Positions 46,250 through 60,174 of a stretch of DNA of 64,000 nt are shown here, one piece after another. The position numbers and the translations under genes are program-made. The first letter of the stretch is position 1, and every line of letters begins with the position of its first letter. Below the pieces are notes generated by a model that saw only the letters and a program-made list of their open reading frames with translations, was not told the DNA's origin and did not search any database. The stretch is from the NCBI GenBank assembly GCA_030386875.1, contig CM059580.1, forward strand, positions 310,001 through 374,000, read 5' to 3'. The DNA is from Morinoia aosen (Eukaryota; Arthropoda; Malacostraca; Amphipoda; Talitridae).

Positions 46250-49200
46250 ATTATGAATGGTGACATCATGAATGGTGACATCATGAATGGTGACATCATG
46301 AATGGTGACACAATGAATGGTGACACAATGAATGGTGACACAATGAATGGTGACAGTATCAATGGTGACAGTATCAATGGTGACACAATGAATGGTGACA
46401 CAATGAATGGTGACACAATGAATGGTGACAGTATCAATGGTGACAGTATCAATGGTGACAGTATCAATGGTGACACAATGAATGGTGACAGTATCAATGG
46501 TGACACAATGAATGGTGACAGTATCAATGGTGACACAATGAATGGTGACACAATGAATGGTGACACAATGAATGGTGACAGTATCAATGGTGACACAGTG
46601 AATGGTGACACAATGAATGGTGACACAATGAATGGTGACAGTATCAATGGTGACACAGTGAATGGTGACACAATGAATGGTGACACAATGAATGGTGACA
46701 CAATGAATGGTGACACAATGAATGGTGACATCATGAATGGTGACATCATGAATGGTGACATCATGAATGGTGACACAATGAATGGTGACACAATGAATGG
46801 TGACACAATGAATGGTGACAGTATCAATGGTGACAGTATCAATGGTGACACAATGAATGGTGACACAATGAATGGTGACACAATGAATGGTGACAGTATC
46901 AATGGTGACAGTATCAATGGTGACAGTATCAATGGTGACACAATGAATGGTGACACAATGAATGGTGACAGTATCAATGGTGACAGTATCAATGGTGACA
47001 CAATGAATGGTGACACAATGAATGGTGACAGTATCAATGGTGACACAATGAATGGTGACAGTATCAATGGTGACACAATGAATGGTGACACAATGAATGG
47101 TGACACAATGAATGGTGACAGTATCAATGGTGACACAGTGAATGGTGACACAATGAATGGTGACACAATGAATGGTGACAGTATCAATGGTGACACAGTG
47201 AATGGTGACACAATGAATGGTGACACAATGAATGGTGACACAATGAATGGTGACAGTATCAATGGTGACACAGTGAATGGTGACACAATGAATGGTGACA
47301 CAATGAATGGTGACAGTATCAATGGTGACACAATGAATGGTGACACAATGAATGGTGACAGTATCAATGGTGACACAATGAATGGTGACACAATGAATGG
47401 TGACACAATGAATGGTGGCAGTATCAATGGTGACACAGTGAATGGTGACATCATGAATGGTGACACAATGAATGGTGACACAATGAATGGTGACATCATG
47501 AACGGTGACATCATGAATGGTGACATCATGAATGGTGACACAATGAATGGTGACACAATGAATGGTGACAGTATCAATGGTGACACAATGAATAGTGACA
47601 CAATGAATGGTGACAGTATCAATGGTGACACAATGAATGGTGACACAATGAATGGTGACACAATGAATGGTGACACAATGAATGGTGACACAATGAATGG
47701 TGACACAATGAATGGTGACACAATGAATGGTGACACAATGAATGGTGACACAATGAATGGTGACAGTATCAATGGTGACACTATGAATGGTGACACAATG
47801 AATGGTGACACAATGAATGGTGACAGTATCAATGGTGACACAATGAATGGTGACACAATGAATGGTGACACAATGAATGGTGACACAATGAATGGTGACA
47901 TCATGAATGGTGACACAATGAATGGTGACACAATGAATGGTGACACAATGAATGGTGACACAATGAATGGTGACACAATGAATGGTGACACAATGAATGG
48001 TGACACAATGAATGGTGACATCATGAATGGTGACACAATGAATGGTGACACAATGAATGGTGACACAATGAATGGTGACATCATGAATGGTGACACAATG
48101 AATGGTGACACAATGAATGGTGACACAATGAATGGTGACATCATGAATGGTGACACAATGAATGGTGACACAATGAATGGTGACACAATGAATGGTGACA
48201 CAATGAATGGTGACACAATGAATGGTGACACAATGAATGGTGACACAATGAATGGTGACACAATGAATGGTGACACAATGAATGGTGACACAATGAATGG
48301 TGACACAATGAATGGTGACACAATGAATGGTGACACAATGAATGGTGACACAATGAATGGTGACACAATGAATGGTGACACAATGAATGGTGACACAATG
48401 AATGGTGACACAATGAATGGTGACACAATGAATGGTGACACAATGAATGGTGACACAATGAATGGTGACACAATGAATGGTGACACAATGAATGGGACAC
48501 AATGCATGGTGACAGTATCAATGGTGACACAATGAATGGTGACACAATGAATGGTGACAGTATCGATGGTGACACAATGAATGGTGACACAATGAATGGT
48601 GACAGTATCAATGGTGACACAATGAATGGTGACACAATGAATGGTGACCTAATGAATGGTGACACAATGAATGGTGACACAATGAATGGTGACACAATGA
48701 ATGGTGACACAATGAATGGTGACAGTATCAATGGTGACACAATGAATGGTGACACAATGAATGGTGACACAATGAATGGTGACACAATGAATGGTGACAG
48801 TATCAATGGTGACACAATGAATGGTGACACAATGAATGGTGACACAATGAATGGTGACACAATGAATGGTGACACAATGAATGGTGACATCATGAATATT
48901 GACACAATGAATGGTGACATCATGAATGGTGACACAATGAATGGTGACACAATGAATGGTAACACAATGAATGGTAACACAATGAATGGTGACACAATGA
49001 ATGGTGACACAATGAATGGTGACACAATGAATGGTGACAGTATCAATGGTGACACAATGAATGGTGACACAATGAATGGTGACACAATGAATGGTGACAC
49101 AATGAATGGTGACACAATGAATGGTGACATCATGAATGGTGACACAATGAATGGTGACACAATGAATGGTGACACAATGAATGGTGACAGTATCAATGGT

Positions 49201-52200
49201 GACAGTATCAATGGTGACACAATGAATGATGACACAATGAATGGTGACAGTATCAATGGTGACACAATGAATGGTGACACAATGAATGGTGACAGTATCA
49301 ATGGTGACACAATGAATGGTGACACAATGAATGGTGACACAATGAATGGTGACAGTATCAATGGTGACACAGTGAATGGTGACACAATGAATGGTGACAC
49401 AATGAATGGTGACAGTATCAATGGTGACACAGTGAATGGTGACACAATGAATGGTGACACAATGAATGGTGACACAATGAATGGTGACAGTATCAATGGT
49501 GACACAGTGAATGGTGACACAATGAATGGTGACACAATGAATGGTGACAGTATCAATGGTGACACAATGAATGGTGACACAATGAATGGTGACAGTATCA
49601 ATGGTGACACAATGAATGGTGACACAATGAATGGTGACACAATGAATGGTGACAGTATCAATGGTGACACAGTGAATGGTGACATCATGAATGGTGACAC
49701 AATGAATGGTGACACAATGAATGGTGACATCATGAACGGTGACATCATGAATGGTGACATCATGAATGGTGACACAATGAATGGTGACACAATGAATGGT
49801 GACAGTATCAATGGTGACACAATGAATAGTGACACAATGAATGGTGACAGTATCAATGGTGACACAATGAATGGTGACACAATGAATGGTGACACAATGA
49901 ATGGTGACACAATGAATGGTGACACAATGAATGGTGACACAATGAATGGTGACACAATGAATGGTGACACAATGAATGGTGACACAATGAATGGTGACAG
50001 TATCAATGGTGACACAATGAATGGTGACACAATGAATGGTGACAGTATCAATGGTGACACAATGAATGGTGACACAATGAATGGTGACACAATGAATGGT
50101 GACACAATGAATGGTGACATCATGAATGGTGACACAATGAATGGTGACACAATGAATGGTGACACAATGAATGGTGACACAATGAATGGTGACACAATGA
50201 ATGGTGACACAATGAATGGTGACACAATGAATGGTGACATCATGAATGGTGACACAATGAATGGTGACACAATGAATGGTGACACAATGAATGGTGACAT
50301 CATGAATGGTGACACAATGAATGGTGACACAATGAATGGTGACACAATGAATGGTGACATCATGAATGGTGACACAATGAATGGTGACACAATGAATGGT
50401 GACACAATGAATGGTGACACAATGAATGGTGACACAATGAATGGTGACACAATGAATGGTGACACAATGAATGGTGACACAATGAATGGTGACACAATGA
50501 ATGGTGACACAATGAATGGTGACACAATGAATGGTGACACAATGAATGGTGACACAATGAATGGTGACACAATGAATGGTGACACAATGAATGGTGACAC
50601 AATGAATGGTGACACAATGAATGGTGACACAATGAATGGTGACACAATGAATGGTGACACAATGAATGGTGACACAATGAATGGTGACACAATGAATGGT
50701 GACACAATGAATGGTGACACAATGAATGGGACACAATGAATGGTGACAGTATCAATGGTGACACAATGAATGGTGACACAATGAATGGTGACCTAATGAA
50801 TGGTGACACAATGAATGGTGACACAATGAATGGTGACACAATGAATGGTGACACAATGAATGGTGACAGTATCAATGGTGACACAATGAATGGTGACACA
50901 ATGAATGGTGACACAATGAATGGTGACACAATGAATGGTGACAGTATCAATGGTGACACAATGAATGGTGACACAATGAATGGTGACACAATGAATGGTG
51001 ACACAATGAATGGTGACACAATGAATGGTGACATCATGAATATTGACACAATGAATGGTGACATCATGAATGGTGACACAATGAATGGTGACACAATGAA
51101 TGGTAACACAATGAATGGTAACACAATGAATGGTGACACAATGAATGGTGACACAATGAATGGTGACACAATGAATGGTGACAGTATCAATGGTGACACA
51201 ATGAATGGTGACACAATGAATGGTGACACAATGAATGGTGACACAATGAATGGTGACACAATGAATGGTGACATCATGAATGGTGACACAATGAATGGTG
51301 ACACAATGAATGGTGACACAATGAATGGTGACACAATGAATGGTGACACAATGAATGGTGACACAATGAATGGTGACACAATGAATGGTGACACAATGAA
51401 TGGTGACACAATGAATGGTGACACAATGAATGGTGACACAATGAATGGTGACACAATGAATGGTGACAGTATCAATGGTGACACAATGAATGGTGACACA
51501 ATGAATGGTGACAGTATCAATGGTGACACAATGAATGGTGACACAATGAATGGTGACAGTATCAATGGTGACACAATGAATGGTGACACAATGAATGGTG
51601 ACACAATGAATGGTGACAGTATCAATGGTGACACAATGAATGGTGACACAATGAATGGTGACAGTATCAATGGTGACACAATGAATGGTGACACAATGAA
51701 TGGTGACAGTATCAATGGTGACACAATGAATGGTGACACAATGAATGGTGACACAATGAATGGTGACAGTATCAATGGTGACACAATGAATGGTGACACA
51801 ATGAATGGTGACACAATGAATGGTGACACAATGAATGGTGACACAATGAATGGTGACATCATGAATAGTGACACAATGAATGGTGACACAATGAATGGTG
51901 ACATCATGAATGGTGACATCATGAATGGTGACATCATGAATGGTGACATCATGAATGGTGACATCATGAATGGTGACACAATGAATGGTGACACAATGAA
52001 TGGTGACATCATGAATGGTGACACAATGAATGGTGACATCATGAATGGTGACATCATGAATGGTGACATCATGAATGGTGACATCATGAATGGTGACACA
52101 ATGAATGGTGACACAATGAATGGTGACACAATGAATGGTGACATCATGAATGGTGACATCATGAATGGTGACATCATGAATGGTGACACAATGAATGGTG

Positions 52201-53133
52201 ACACAATGAATGGTGACATCATGAATGGTGACACAATGAATGGTGACATCATGAATGGTGACACAATGAATGGTGACACAATGAATGGTGACATCATGAA
52301 TGGTGACATCATGAATGGTGACATCATGAATGGTGACATCATGAATGGTGACATCATGAATGGTGACACAATGAATGGTGACACAATGAATGGTGACACA
52401 ATGAATGGTGACACAATGAATGGTGACATCATGAATGGTGACACAATGAATGGTGACATCATGAATGGTGACATCATGAATGGTGACATCATGAATGGTG
52501 ACATCATGAATGGTGACATCATGAATGGTGACACAATGAATGGTGACACAATGAATGGTGACATCATGAATGGTGACACAATGAATGGTGACATCATGAA
52601 TGGTGACATCATGAATGGTGACATCATGAATGGTGACATCATGAATGGTGACACAATGAATGGTGACACAATGAATGGTGACACAATGAATGGTGACACA
52701 ATGAATGGTGACATCATGAATGGTGACACAATGAATGGTGACATCATGAATGGTGACATCATGAATGGTGACATCATGAATGGTGACATCATGAATGGTG
52801 ACATCATGAATGGTGACACAATGAATGGTGACACAATGAATGGTGACATCATGAATGGTGACACAATGAATGGTGACATCATGAATGGTGACATCATGAA
52901 TGGTGACATCATGAATGGTGACATCATGAATGGTGACACAATGAATGGTGACACAATGAATGGTGACATCATGAATGGTGACATCATGAATGGTGACATC
53001 ATGAATGGTGACACAATGAATGGTGACACAATGAATGGTGACACAATGAATGGTGACATCATGAATGGTGACACAATGAATGGTGACACAATGAATGGTG
53101 ACACAATGAATGGTGACACAATGAATGGTGACA
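46250..53133. repeat. 6.9-kb array of the 15-bp unit GAATGGTGACACAAT
   Basis: About 458 copies of three monomer types: ACACAATGAATGGTG (A), ACAGTATCAATGGTG (B) and ACATCATGAATGGTG (C). B types occur mainly in the left two thirds and C types in the right third. Shortened 14-base units at about 48491 and 50725 shift the phase. Private markers recur 2234 bp apart (AACGGTGAC 47501/49735; AATAGTGAC 47591/49825) or 2144 bp apart (GACCTAATG 48646/50790; GTAACAC 48959/51103). As 15 bp is five codons, stop-free frames up to 939 codons exist on both strands. I regard none as a gene. Confidence 0.98.
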
Positions 53134-54071
53134 TTTTGAAACAGCTGAAAATCAAATAAAAAAGTGGAATGAAAATCAATGTAAAGGTTGAAAAATGTAC
53201 CGAGTATTGTAAGGGTTGGAAATTGGTGAAAGTGAATTTGAAATGGTTAAAAATGAAATGGAAATGGGTTGGAAATGCAGGGAATAGGTAGAAAATGGAA
53301 AAGTAGTTAGGAAATAGAAGAAATTAGTCGTAAAAAAGATACGGTATGAAAATGAAAGCAATGGTTTCGTAATGGGAGAAATGTGTTGGAAATGAGAGTA
53401 ATGGGTTTAAAAGTAAGAAATGGGCTAGAAGTGCGAGAAACAGATTGTTAACGAAACAAATATATTGAAAATGGGGAAAATAAGCGAAAAGTGAGTTGGT
53501 AAGGGAAGAAATGGGATGACAGTAGCAAAAATGCGTTGTTAGAGGAAGAAATACATTTAAATTGGGAAAAAGTGTATATTAAAAAAATGGGTTGAAATCA
53601 AAGAAATGAACTGTTAATGGAAAAAATATGTTGAAAATGGGGGGAAATGCTAAAAATAGAATGAATGGTTTGAAAATGTGAGGCAAGTGGGTTGAAAATG
53701 AATAAAATGAGTTGAAAATAGATAAAAATCGGTTGAAAATGAGTCGAAAATGGGTTGAAAATTGATATAATGAGTTAGAAAACAGAAATTCGCGTTGAAA
53801 ATGTATAAAAAGGGTTGAAAATTTATATAATGGGTTAAAAGTTGAAAATCGCGTTGAAAATGGGTTGAAAATGGGGGAAATGGGTTGAAAATGGGGGAAA
53901 TGGGTTGAAAAATGGGGAAAATGGGTTGAAATGGGGGAAATGGGCTGAAAATAGGTTGAAAATGCCAGAAATGGGTGGGAAATGGGCGTAGACACGGACG
54001 CGACGCACAACCACGGTTACATACCAGAAAATGGGTGTGGTGGTGAAGACGGTGATGATATACGAGTGGCG
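53134..54071. other. Degenerate GAAAATGGG-rich sequence
   Basis: Purine-rich on the + strand, with irregularly spaced GGGTTGAAAATG and GGGGGAAATG words that become regular between 53850 and 53980. It looks like an old or decaying minisatellite. No gene is recognised; minus-strand frames are Phe/Pro/Ser-rich composition artefacts. Confidence 0.6.
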
Positions 54072-54410
54072 AGGCGACGGTGCCATGAGAGTGGGAGTGG
54101 TGACGTCACAAGGCGACGGTGCCATGAGAGTGGGAGTGGTGACGTCACAAGGCGACGGTGCCATGAGAGTGGGAGTGGTGACGTCACAAGGGACGGAGGT
54201 CGGTATTGGCCGCAGCCACGGCGGAAAAAGAGCCAGAAAGAAAGCAGGAAATTAGCAAAAGTGAAGAGAAGCAGCCCACATGTAGCGGTGAAACAACGGC
54301 CAAACGGTGAAATAACGGTCGAACGGGGATATAACGGCCAGATACACGCTATGACGGGACCGATTGTGAGAGAATTAAAAGTAATCAACTCATTGGTAAG
54401 TGATGTTTGA
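54066..54410 (+). other. GC-rich block with conserved open frame, right copy
   Basis: The + frame reads 13-residue repeats (CHESGSGDVTRRR), then a basic segment (PQPRRKKSQKES, KLAKVKRSS), GEITVERGYNGQ and stops at TGA 54408-54410. The mirrored frame at 37239-37526 stops at the same place. Several of the terminal differences are conservative (Leu/Ile, Lys/Arg, Val/Ile), but others are not. A GTAAGT at 54396-54401 could be a donor, but the mirror copy has GTAAAT. No homologue is recognised. It could equally be a CpG- and CRE-rich regulatory block that is open by chance. Confidence 0.4.
54072..54189. repeat. 39-bp repeat, three copies, each with a perfect CRE
   Basis: Starts at 54072, 54111 and 54150 are 39 bases apart. 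Each unit has AGGCGACGGTGCCATGAGAG, then GTGGGAGTGG and the palindrome TGACGTCA (54101-54108, 54140-54147, 54179-54186). TGACGTCA is the full cAMP-response element recognised by CREB/ATF bZIP factors. The left arm carries at least 1.6 units before the gap. Confidence 0.95.
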
Positions 54411-54484
54411 ATTTACCCTATAGTTACTCCAGTTCACCCTAAAGGACTTCAGTTACCCTGAAATACTCCAATTTCACTCCAGTT

Positions 54485-56155
54485 TACTCCCAGATGCTCC
54501 AGTTTACCCCCAAATGCTTCAGTTTACCCCCAGTTGCTACAGTTTACCCACAGTTACTCCAAATTACCCACAGTTACTCCAGTTTACCCCCAGTTGCTCC
54601 AGTTTACCCCAAGATGCTCCAGTTTACCCCCAGTTGCTCCAGTTTACCCTCAGTTGCTCCAGTTTACCCCCAGATACTCCAGTTTACCCCCAGACGCTCC
54701 AGTTTACCCCCCGAATGCCCCAGTTTACCCCCAGATGCTCCATTTTACCCCCAGTTGCTCCAGTTTACCCCCAGATGCTCCAGTTTACCCCCAGTTACTC
54801 CAGTTTACCCTCAGTTGCTCCAGTTTACCCCCAGGTTCTCCAGTTTACCCAAATGCTTCATTTTACCCCCAGTTGCATCAGTTTACCCCCAGTTGCTCCA
54901 GTTTACCCCCAGTTGCTCCAGTTTACCCCCAGTTGCTCCAGTTTACCCCCAGTTACTCCAAATTACCCAGAGTTACTCCAGTTTACCCCCAGTTGCTCCA
55001 GTTTACCCCCAGTTGCTCCAGTTTACCCCAGATGCTCCAGTTTACCCCCAGTTGCTCCAGTTTACCCCCAGGTTCTCCTGTTTACCCCCAGTTTCTTCAG
55101 TTTACCCCCAGATGCTCCAGTTTACCCCAGATGCTCCAGTTTACCCTCAGTTGCTCCAGTTTACCCACAGATACTCCAGTTTACCCCCAGACGCTCCAGT
55201 TTACCCCCTGAATGCCCCAGTTTACTCCCAGATGCTCCAGTTTACCCCCAGTTTCTCCAGTTTATCCCCAGATGCTCCAGTTTACCCCCAGGTTCTCCAG
55301 TTTACCCCCAAATGCTTCAGTTTACCCCCAGTTGCTCCAGTTTACCCCCAGTTGCTCCAGTTTATCCCCAGTTGCTCCAGTTTACCTCCAGGTTCTCCAG
55401 TTTACCCCCAAATGCTCCAGTTTATCCACAGATGCATCAGTTTACCCCAAGTTGCTCCAGTTTACCCCAGGTTCTCCAGTTTACCCCCAAATGCTCCAGT
55501 TTACCCCCAGTTACTCCAGTTTACCCCCAGTTACTCCAAATTACCACAGTTACTCCAGTTTACCCCAAGCTGCTCCAGTTTACCCCCAGTTACTCCAAAT
55601 TACCCACAGTTACTCCAGTTTACCCCCAGTTGCCCCAGTTTGCCCTAAGATGCTCCAGTTTACCCCCAGTTACTCCAAATTACCCACAGTTACTCCAGTT
55701 TACCCCCAGTTGCTCCAGTTTGCCCCAAGATGCTCCAGTTTACCCCCAGTTACTCCAAATTACCCACAGTTACTCCAGTTTACCCCCAGTTGCTCCAGTT
55801 TGCCCCAAGATGCTCCAGTTTACCCCCAGTTACTCCAAATTACCCATAGTTACTCCAGTTTACCCCAGTTACTCCAGTTTACCCCCAGTTACTCCAAATT
55901 ACCCACAGTTACTCCAGTTTACCCCAGTTACTCCAGTTTACCCCCAGTTACTCCAAATTACCCACAGTTACTCCAGTTTACCCCAGTTACTCCAGTTTAC
56001 CCCCAGTTACTCCAAATTACCCACAGTTACTCCAGTTTACCCCAGTTACTCCAGTTTACCCCCAGTTACTCCAAATTACCCACAGTTACTCCAGTTTACC
56101 CCAGTTGCTCCAGTTTACCCCCAGATGCTCCAGTTTACCCAAGTTACTATAATTA
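54485..56155. repeat. 20-bp array, reverse of CTGGGGGTAAACTGGAGCAT (right arm)
   Basis: About 83 copies of CAGTTTACCCCCAGTTGCTC and variants (AGATGCTC, AGTTACTCCAAATTACCC). The AAATTACCCACAGTTACTC type is amplified between 55510 and 56100 and is rare in the left-arm array. Frames up to 549 codons are artefacts. Confidence 0.96.
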
Positions 56156-57120
56156 ACCTCTGATCACCATTATTTACCATAGGCATTTCAAATTTACATC
56201 AGTTACCCCAGTTTACCCCAACACCACCACCATCACCACACCGGTATCACCACACCACACCAGTACACCACACTAGCCCTTACTTTTTAAGGGTAAAAAA
56301 AAAATATTTTCTTAGTCAAAAATAAAAATCCACGCCTAAAGAAGCTACACCTACACAAATGTATCCCTTGCACTAGACTTAATAAAATATCTATTGATGT
56401 ATCGCTTATGGTATATTTAAATTTTAAATTGTTTAAATGGTTTACATGATGTGTCGCATGTGATAAATGAATTATTTAAATTGTTTAAATGGTTTTCATG
56501 ATGTGTCGCATGTGATAAATGAATTAATTAAATTGTTTAAATGGTTTTCAAGATGTGTCGCATGTGATAAATGAATTATTTAAATTGTTTAAATGGTTTA
56601 CATGATGTGTCGCATGTGATAAATAAATTAATTAAAATGTTTAAATGGTTAACATGATGTGTCGCTTGTGATTAATAAATATTTCAAACTGTTTTAAGTT
56701 GTTTTCAATTTCTAACTGGCTCAATTCCTTCAATTCGATGTTTTCAATTTCTCCCTTCAATTCAACAATATGAATTTTCAACAATAGAAGTCGAATATCC
56801 AATTCAACACGAACCACCATTGGCGAGCGCCGGCGTTTTTTTTCCCCGGATTTTTTTTCATTTTTTAATCACATCGCGTTGATGTTGATACGAAAACTTC
56901 ATGTTGTGCGCCGAATATAACATTTATGAAGGCTTTACTACACTAAAATGTTTTGAAAGTTACTGAAGAAATAAATGCGATTTTCCAGAGCATTCTATAA
57001 CTTAGGAAAGTATCGCATACATTTATTGATAACATATAAAGTACTGCACGTTCGTGTGTGTGTGCGTGTGTCCAAATCCTGTACGTTTTCACCGTCAAAA
57101 TTGATGGCTCTGTCTCCCAG
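56156..57120. other. Spacer mirrored at 34753-35790
   Basis: Contains the reverse complement of the degenerate 60-bp CATCATGTAAACC repeat (about 56400-56690) and unique flanks. No frame is conserved with the left copy; the Lys/Arg-rich frame of the left copy meets a stop here. Confidence 0.65.
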
Positions 57121-58000
57121 AAATGACGTAAGACGCAAATGACGTAAGACGCAAATGACGTAAGACGCAAATGACGTAAGACGCAAATGACGCAAGACGC
57201 AAATGACGTAAGACGCTAATGACGTAAGACGCAAATGACGTAAGACGCAAATGACGTAAGACGCAAATGACGTAAGACGCAAATGACGTAAGACGCAAAT
57301 GACGTAAGACGCAAATGACGTAAGATGCAAATGACGTAAGACGCAAATGACGTAAGACGCAAATGACGTAAGACGCAAATGACGTAAGACGCAAATGACG
57401 TAAGACGCAAATGACGTAAGACACAAATGACGTAAGACGCAAATGACGTAAGACGCAAATGACGTAAGACGCAAATGACGTAAGACGCAAATGACGTAAG
57501 ATGCAAATGACGTAAGACGCAAATGACGTAAGACGCAAATGACGTAAGACACAAATGACGTAAGACGCAAATGACGTAAGACGCAAATGACGTAAGACGC
57601 AAACGACGTAAGACGCAAATGACGTAAGATGCAAATGACGTAAGACGCAAATGAAGTAAGATGCAAATGACGTAAGGCGCAAATGACGTAAGACGCAAAT
57701 GACGTAAGACGCAAATGACGTAGGACGCAAATGACGTTAGACGCAAATGACGTAAGACGCAAGTGAGGTAAGACGCAAAGACGTAAGACGCAAGTGACGT
57801 AAGACGCAAAGACGTAAGACGCAAGTGACGTAAGACGCAAATGACGTGAGACGCAAATGACGTAAGACGCAAATGACGTAAGACGCAAATGACGTTAGAC
57901 GCAAATGACGTAAGACGCAAGTGACGTAAGACGCAAAGACGTAAGACGCAAGTGGCGTAAGACGCAAATGACGTGAGACGCAAATGACGTAAGACGCAAA
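57121..58000. repeat. 16-bp array AAATGACGTAAGACGC (right arm)
   Basis: About 55 copies of the reverse complement of GCGTCTTACGTCATTT. Between 57760 and 57980 several units lose two or three bases (GCAAAGACG, GCAAGTGACG), an irregularity absent from the left arm. Confidence 0.97.
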
Positions 58001-58374
58001 ATAATTAACGAACGATGAAATGTAATCATAGAAATATAATCTACTCGAATTAATACACATTATGGTGAGCATTTAATAAAAAGTTTAACTTGAAGTTGAC
58101 GTAGTTGGAAAATTCGATAATCATTTAATGCGCTGAAATGATTTACATGATATTCCGAAAATGGTTATAATATACTACAATTTCCCAGCGAAAATATATA
58201 TTTCATAATCCCAAAATTTTAATTGTGTACGATGTTTCGAAACCGGAAGTATACGTGTAATAATCCGAATATTATTAATGTTTCACCACTGAAAATGTAC
58301 GTGTATAATAATAATAACATAAAAAGGTGCGCAATGTGAGCATTTAGTTTTTAAGGTTAATGAAAACATGTGTA
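58001..58374. other. Unique spacer mirrored at 33081-33462
   Basis: Non-tandem sequence, counterpart of the left-arm spacer, with about twenty differences by eye. No gene is seen. Confidence 0.7.
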
Positions 58375-59997
58375 GTTTCCCCGTAGTTTTTTTTACAAAT
58401 TTTGAAAATATGTGTGGCTTCCCCGTAGATTTTTACAACTAATAACAACACGTGTAGTTTCCCCGTAGTTTTTTTTACAAATTTTGAAAATATGTGTGGC
58501 TTCCCCGTAGATTTTTACAAAATTTGAAAATATGTGTGGCTTCCCCGTAGATTTTTACAACTAATAACAACACGTGCAGTTTCCCCCTAGTTTTTTTTAC
58601 AAATTTTGAAAATATGTGTGGCTTCCCCGTAGGTTTTTACAACTAATAACAACACGTGCAGTTTCCCCGTATTTTTTTTTTACAAATTTTGAAAATATGT
58701 GTGGCTTCCCCGTAGATTTTTACAACTAATAACAACACGTGTAGTTTCCCCGTAGTTTTTTTTTACAAATTTTGAAAATATGTGTGGCTTCCCCGTAGAT
58801 TTTTACAACTAATAACAACACGTGCAGTTTCCCCGTAGTTTTTTTTTACAAATTTTGAAAATATGTGTGGCTTCCCCGTAGATTTTTACAACTAATAACA
58901 ACACGTGTAGTTTCCCCGTAGTTTTTTTTACAAATTTTGAAAATATGTGTGGCTTCCCCGTAGATTTTTACAACTAATAACAACACGTGTAGTTTCCCCG
59001 TAGTTTTTTTTACAAATTTTGAAAATATGTGTGGCTTCCCCGTAGATTTTTACAAAATTTGAAAATATGTGTGGCTTCCCCGTAGATTTTTACAACTAAT
59101 AACAACACGTGCAGTTTCCCCGTAGTTTTTTTTTACAAATTTTGAAAATATGTGTGGCTTCCCCGTAGATTTTTACAAAATTTGAAAATATGTGTGGCTT
59201 CCCCGTAGATTTTTACAACTAATAACAACACGTGTAGTTTCCCCCTAGTTTTTTTTTACAAATTTTGAAAATATGTGTGGCTTCCCCGTAGATTTTTACA
59301 ACTAATAACAACACGTGCAGTTTCCCCGTAGTTTTTTTTTACAAATTTTGAAAATATGTGTGGCTTCCCCGTAGATTTTTACAACTAATAACAACACGTG
59401 CAGTTTCCCCGTAGTTTTTTTTACAAATTTTGAAAATATGTGTGGCTTCCCCGTAGATTTTTACAAAATTTGAAAATATGTGTGGCTTCCCCGTAGATTT
59501 TTACAACTAATAACAACACGTGTAGTTTCCCCGTAGTTTTTTTTTTACAAATTTTGAAAATATGTGTGGCTTCCCCGTAGATTTTTACAACTAATAACAA
59601 CACGTGCAGTTTCCCCGTAGTTTTTTTTTACAAATTTTGAAAATATGTGTGGCTTCCCCGTATATTTTTACAACTAATAACAACACGTGCAGTTTCCCCC
59701 TAGTTTTTTTTACAAATTTTGAAACTATGTGTGGCTTCCCCGTAGGTTTTTACAACTAATAACAACACGTGCAGTTTCCCCGTAGTTTTTTTTTACAAAT
59801 TTTGAAAATATGTGTGGCTTCCCCGTAGATTTTTACAACTAATAACAACACGTGTAGTTTCCCCGTAGTTTTTTTTTACAAATTTTGAAAATATGTGTGG
59901 TTTCCCCGTAGATTTTTACAACTAATAACAACACGTGCAGTTTCCCCGTAGTTTTTTTTTACAAATTTTGAAAATATGTGTGGCTTCCCCGTAGATC
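58375..59997. repeat. 82-bp array (right arm)
   Basis: About 20 units of the reverse complement of the left-arm 82-bp repeat. Four positions (near 58520, 59053, 59175 and 59468) have a half-unit in which the CTAATAACAACACGTG half is missing, so GCTTCCCCGTAGATTTTTAC pieces follow directly. The left arm shows no such deletion form. Confidence 0.95.
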
Positions 59998-60174
59998 TTT
60001 TCCATCAATGAAAATATGTCGAAATCTATATATTTTTACGACTGTCGGAATGAAAATCGAAAATGTTGGTATCCTCCAAGCACATTTACAAGAACAGAAA
60101 AATGGTGATGTCTATTTGCAACAAACAAATAAACAGGTCTACCTTCTCCGTAAATTTTGCCCAAAATTTGTAAT
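59998..60174. other. Short unique spacer mirrored at 32180-32345
   Basis: About 175 bases, counterpart of 32180-32345 in reverse complement and nearly identical by eye. Frames across it join two repeat arrays and are not genes. Confidence 0.6.

Noticed and set aside
46241-53179. Open frames of 695-939 codons on both strands of the 15-bp array (for example MNGDT pentapeptide repeats)
   Set aside because: A 15-base stop-free unit is open in every register. The 14-base units shift the frame, monomer differences are not synonymous-biased, and no promoter or unique coding end is present.
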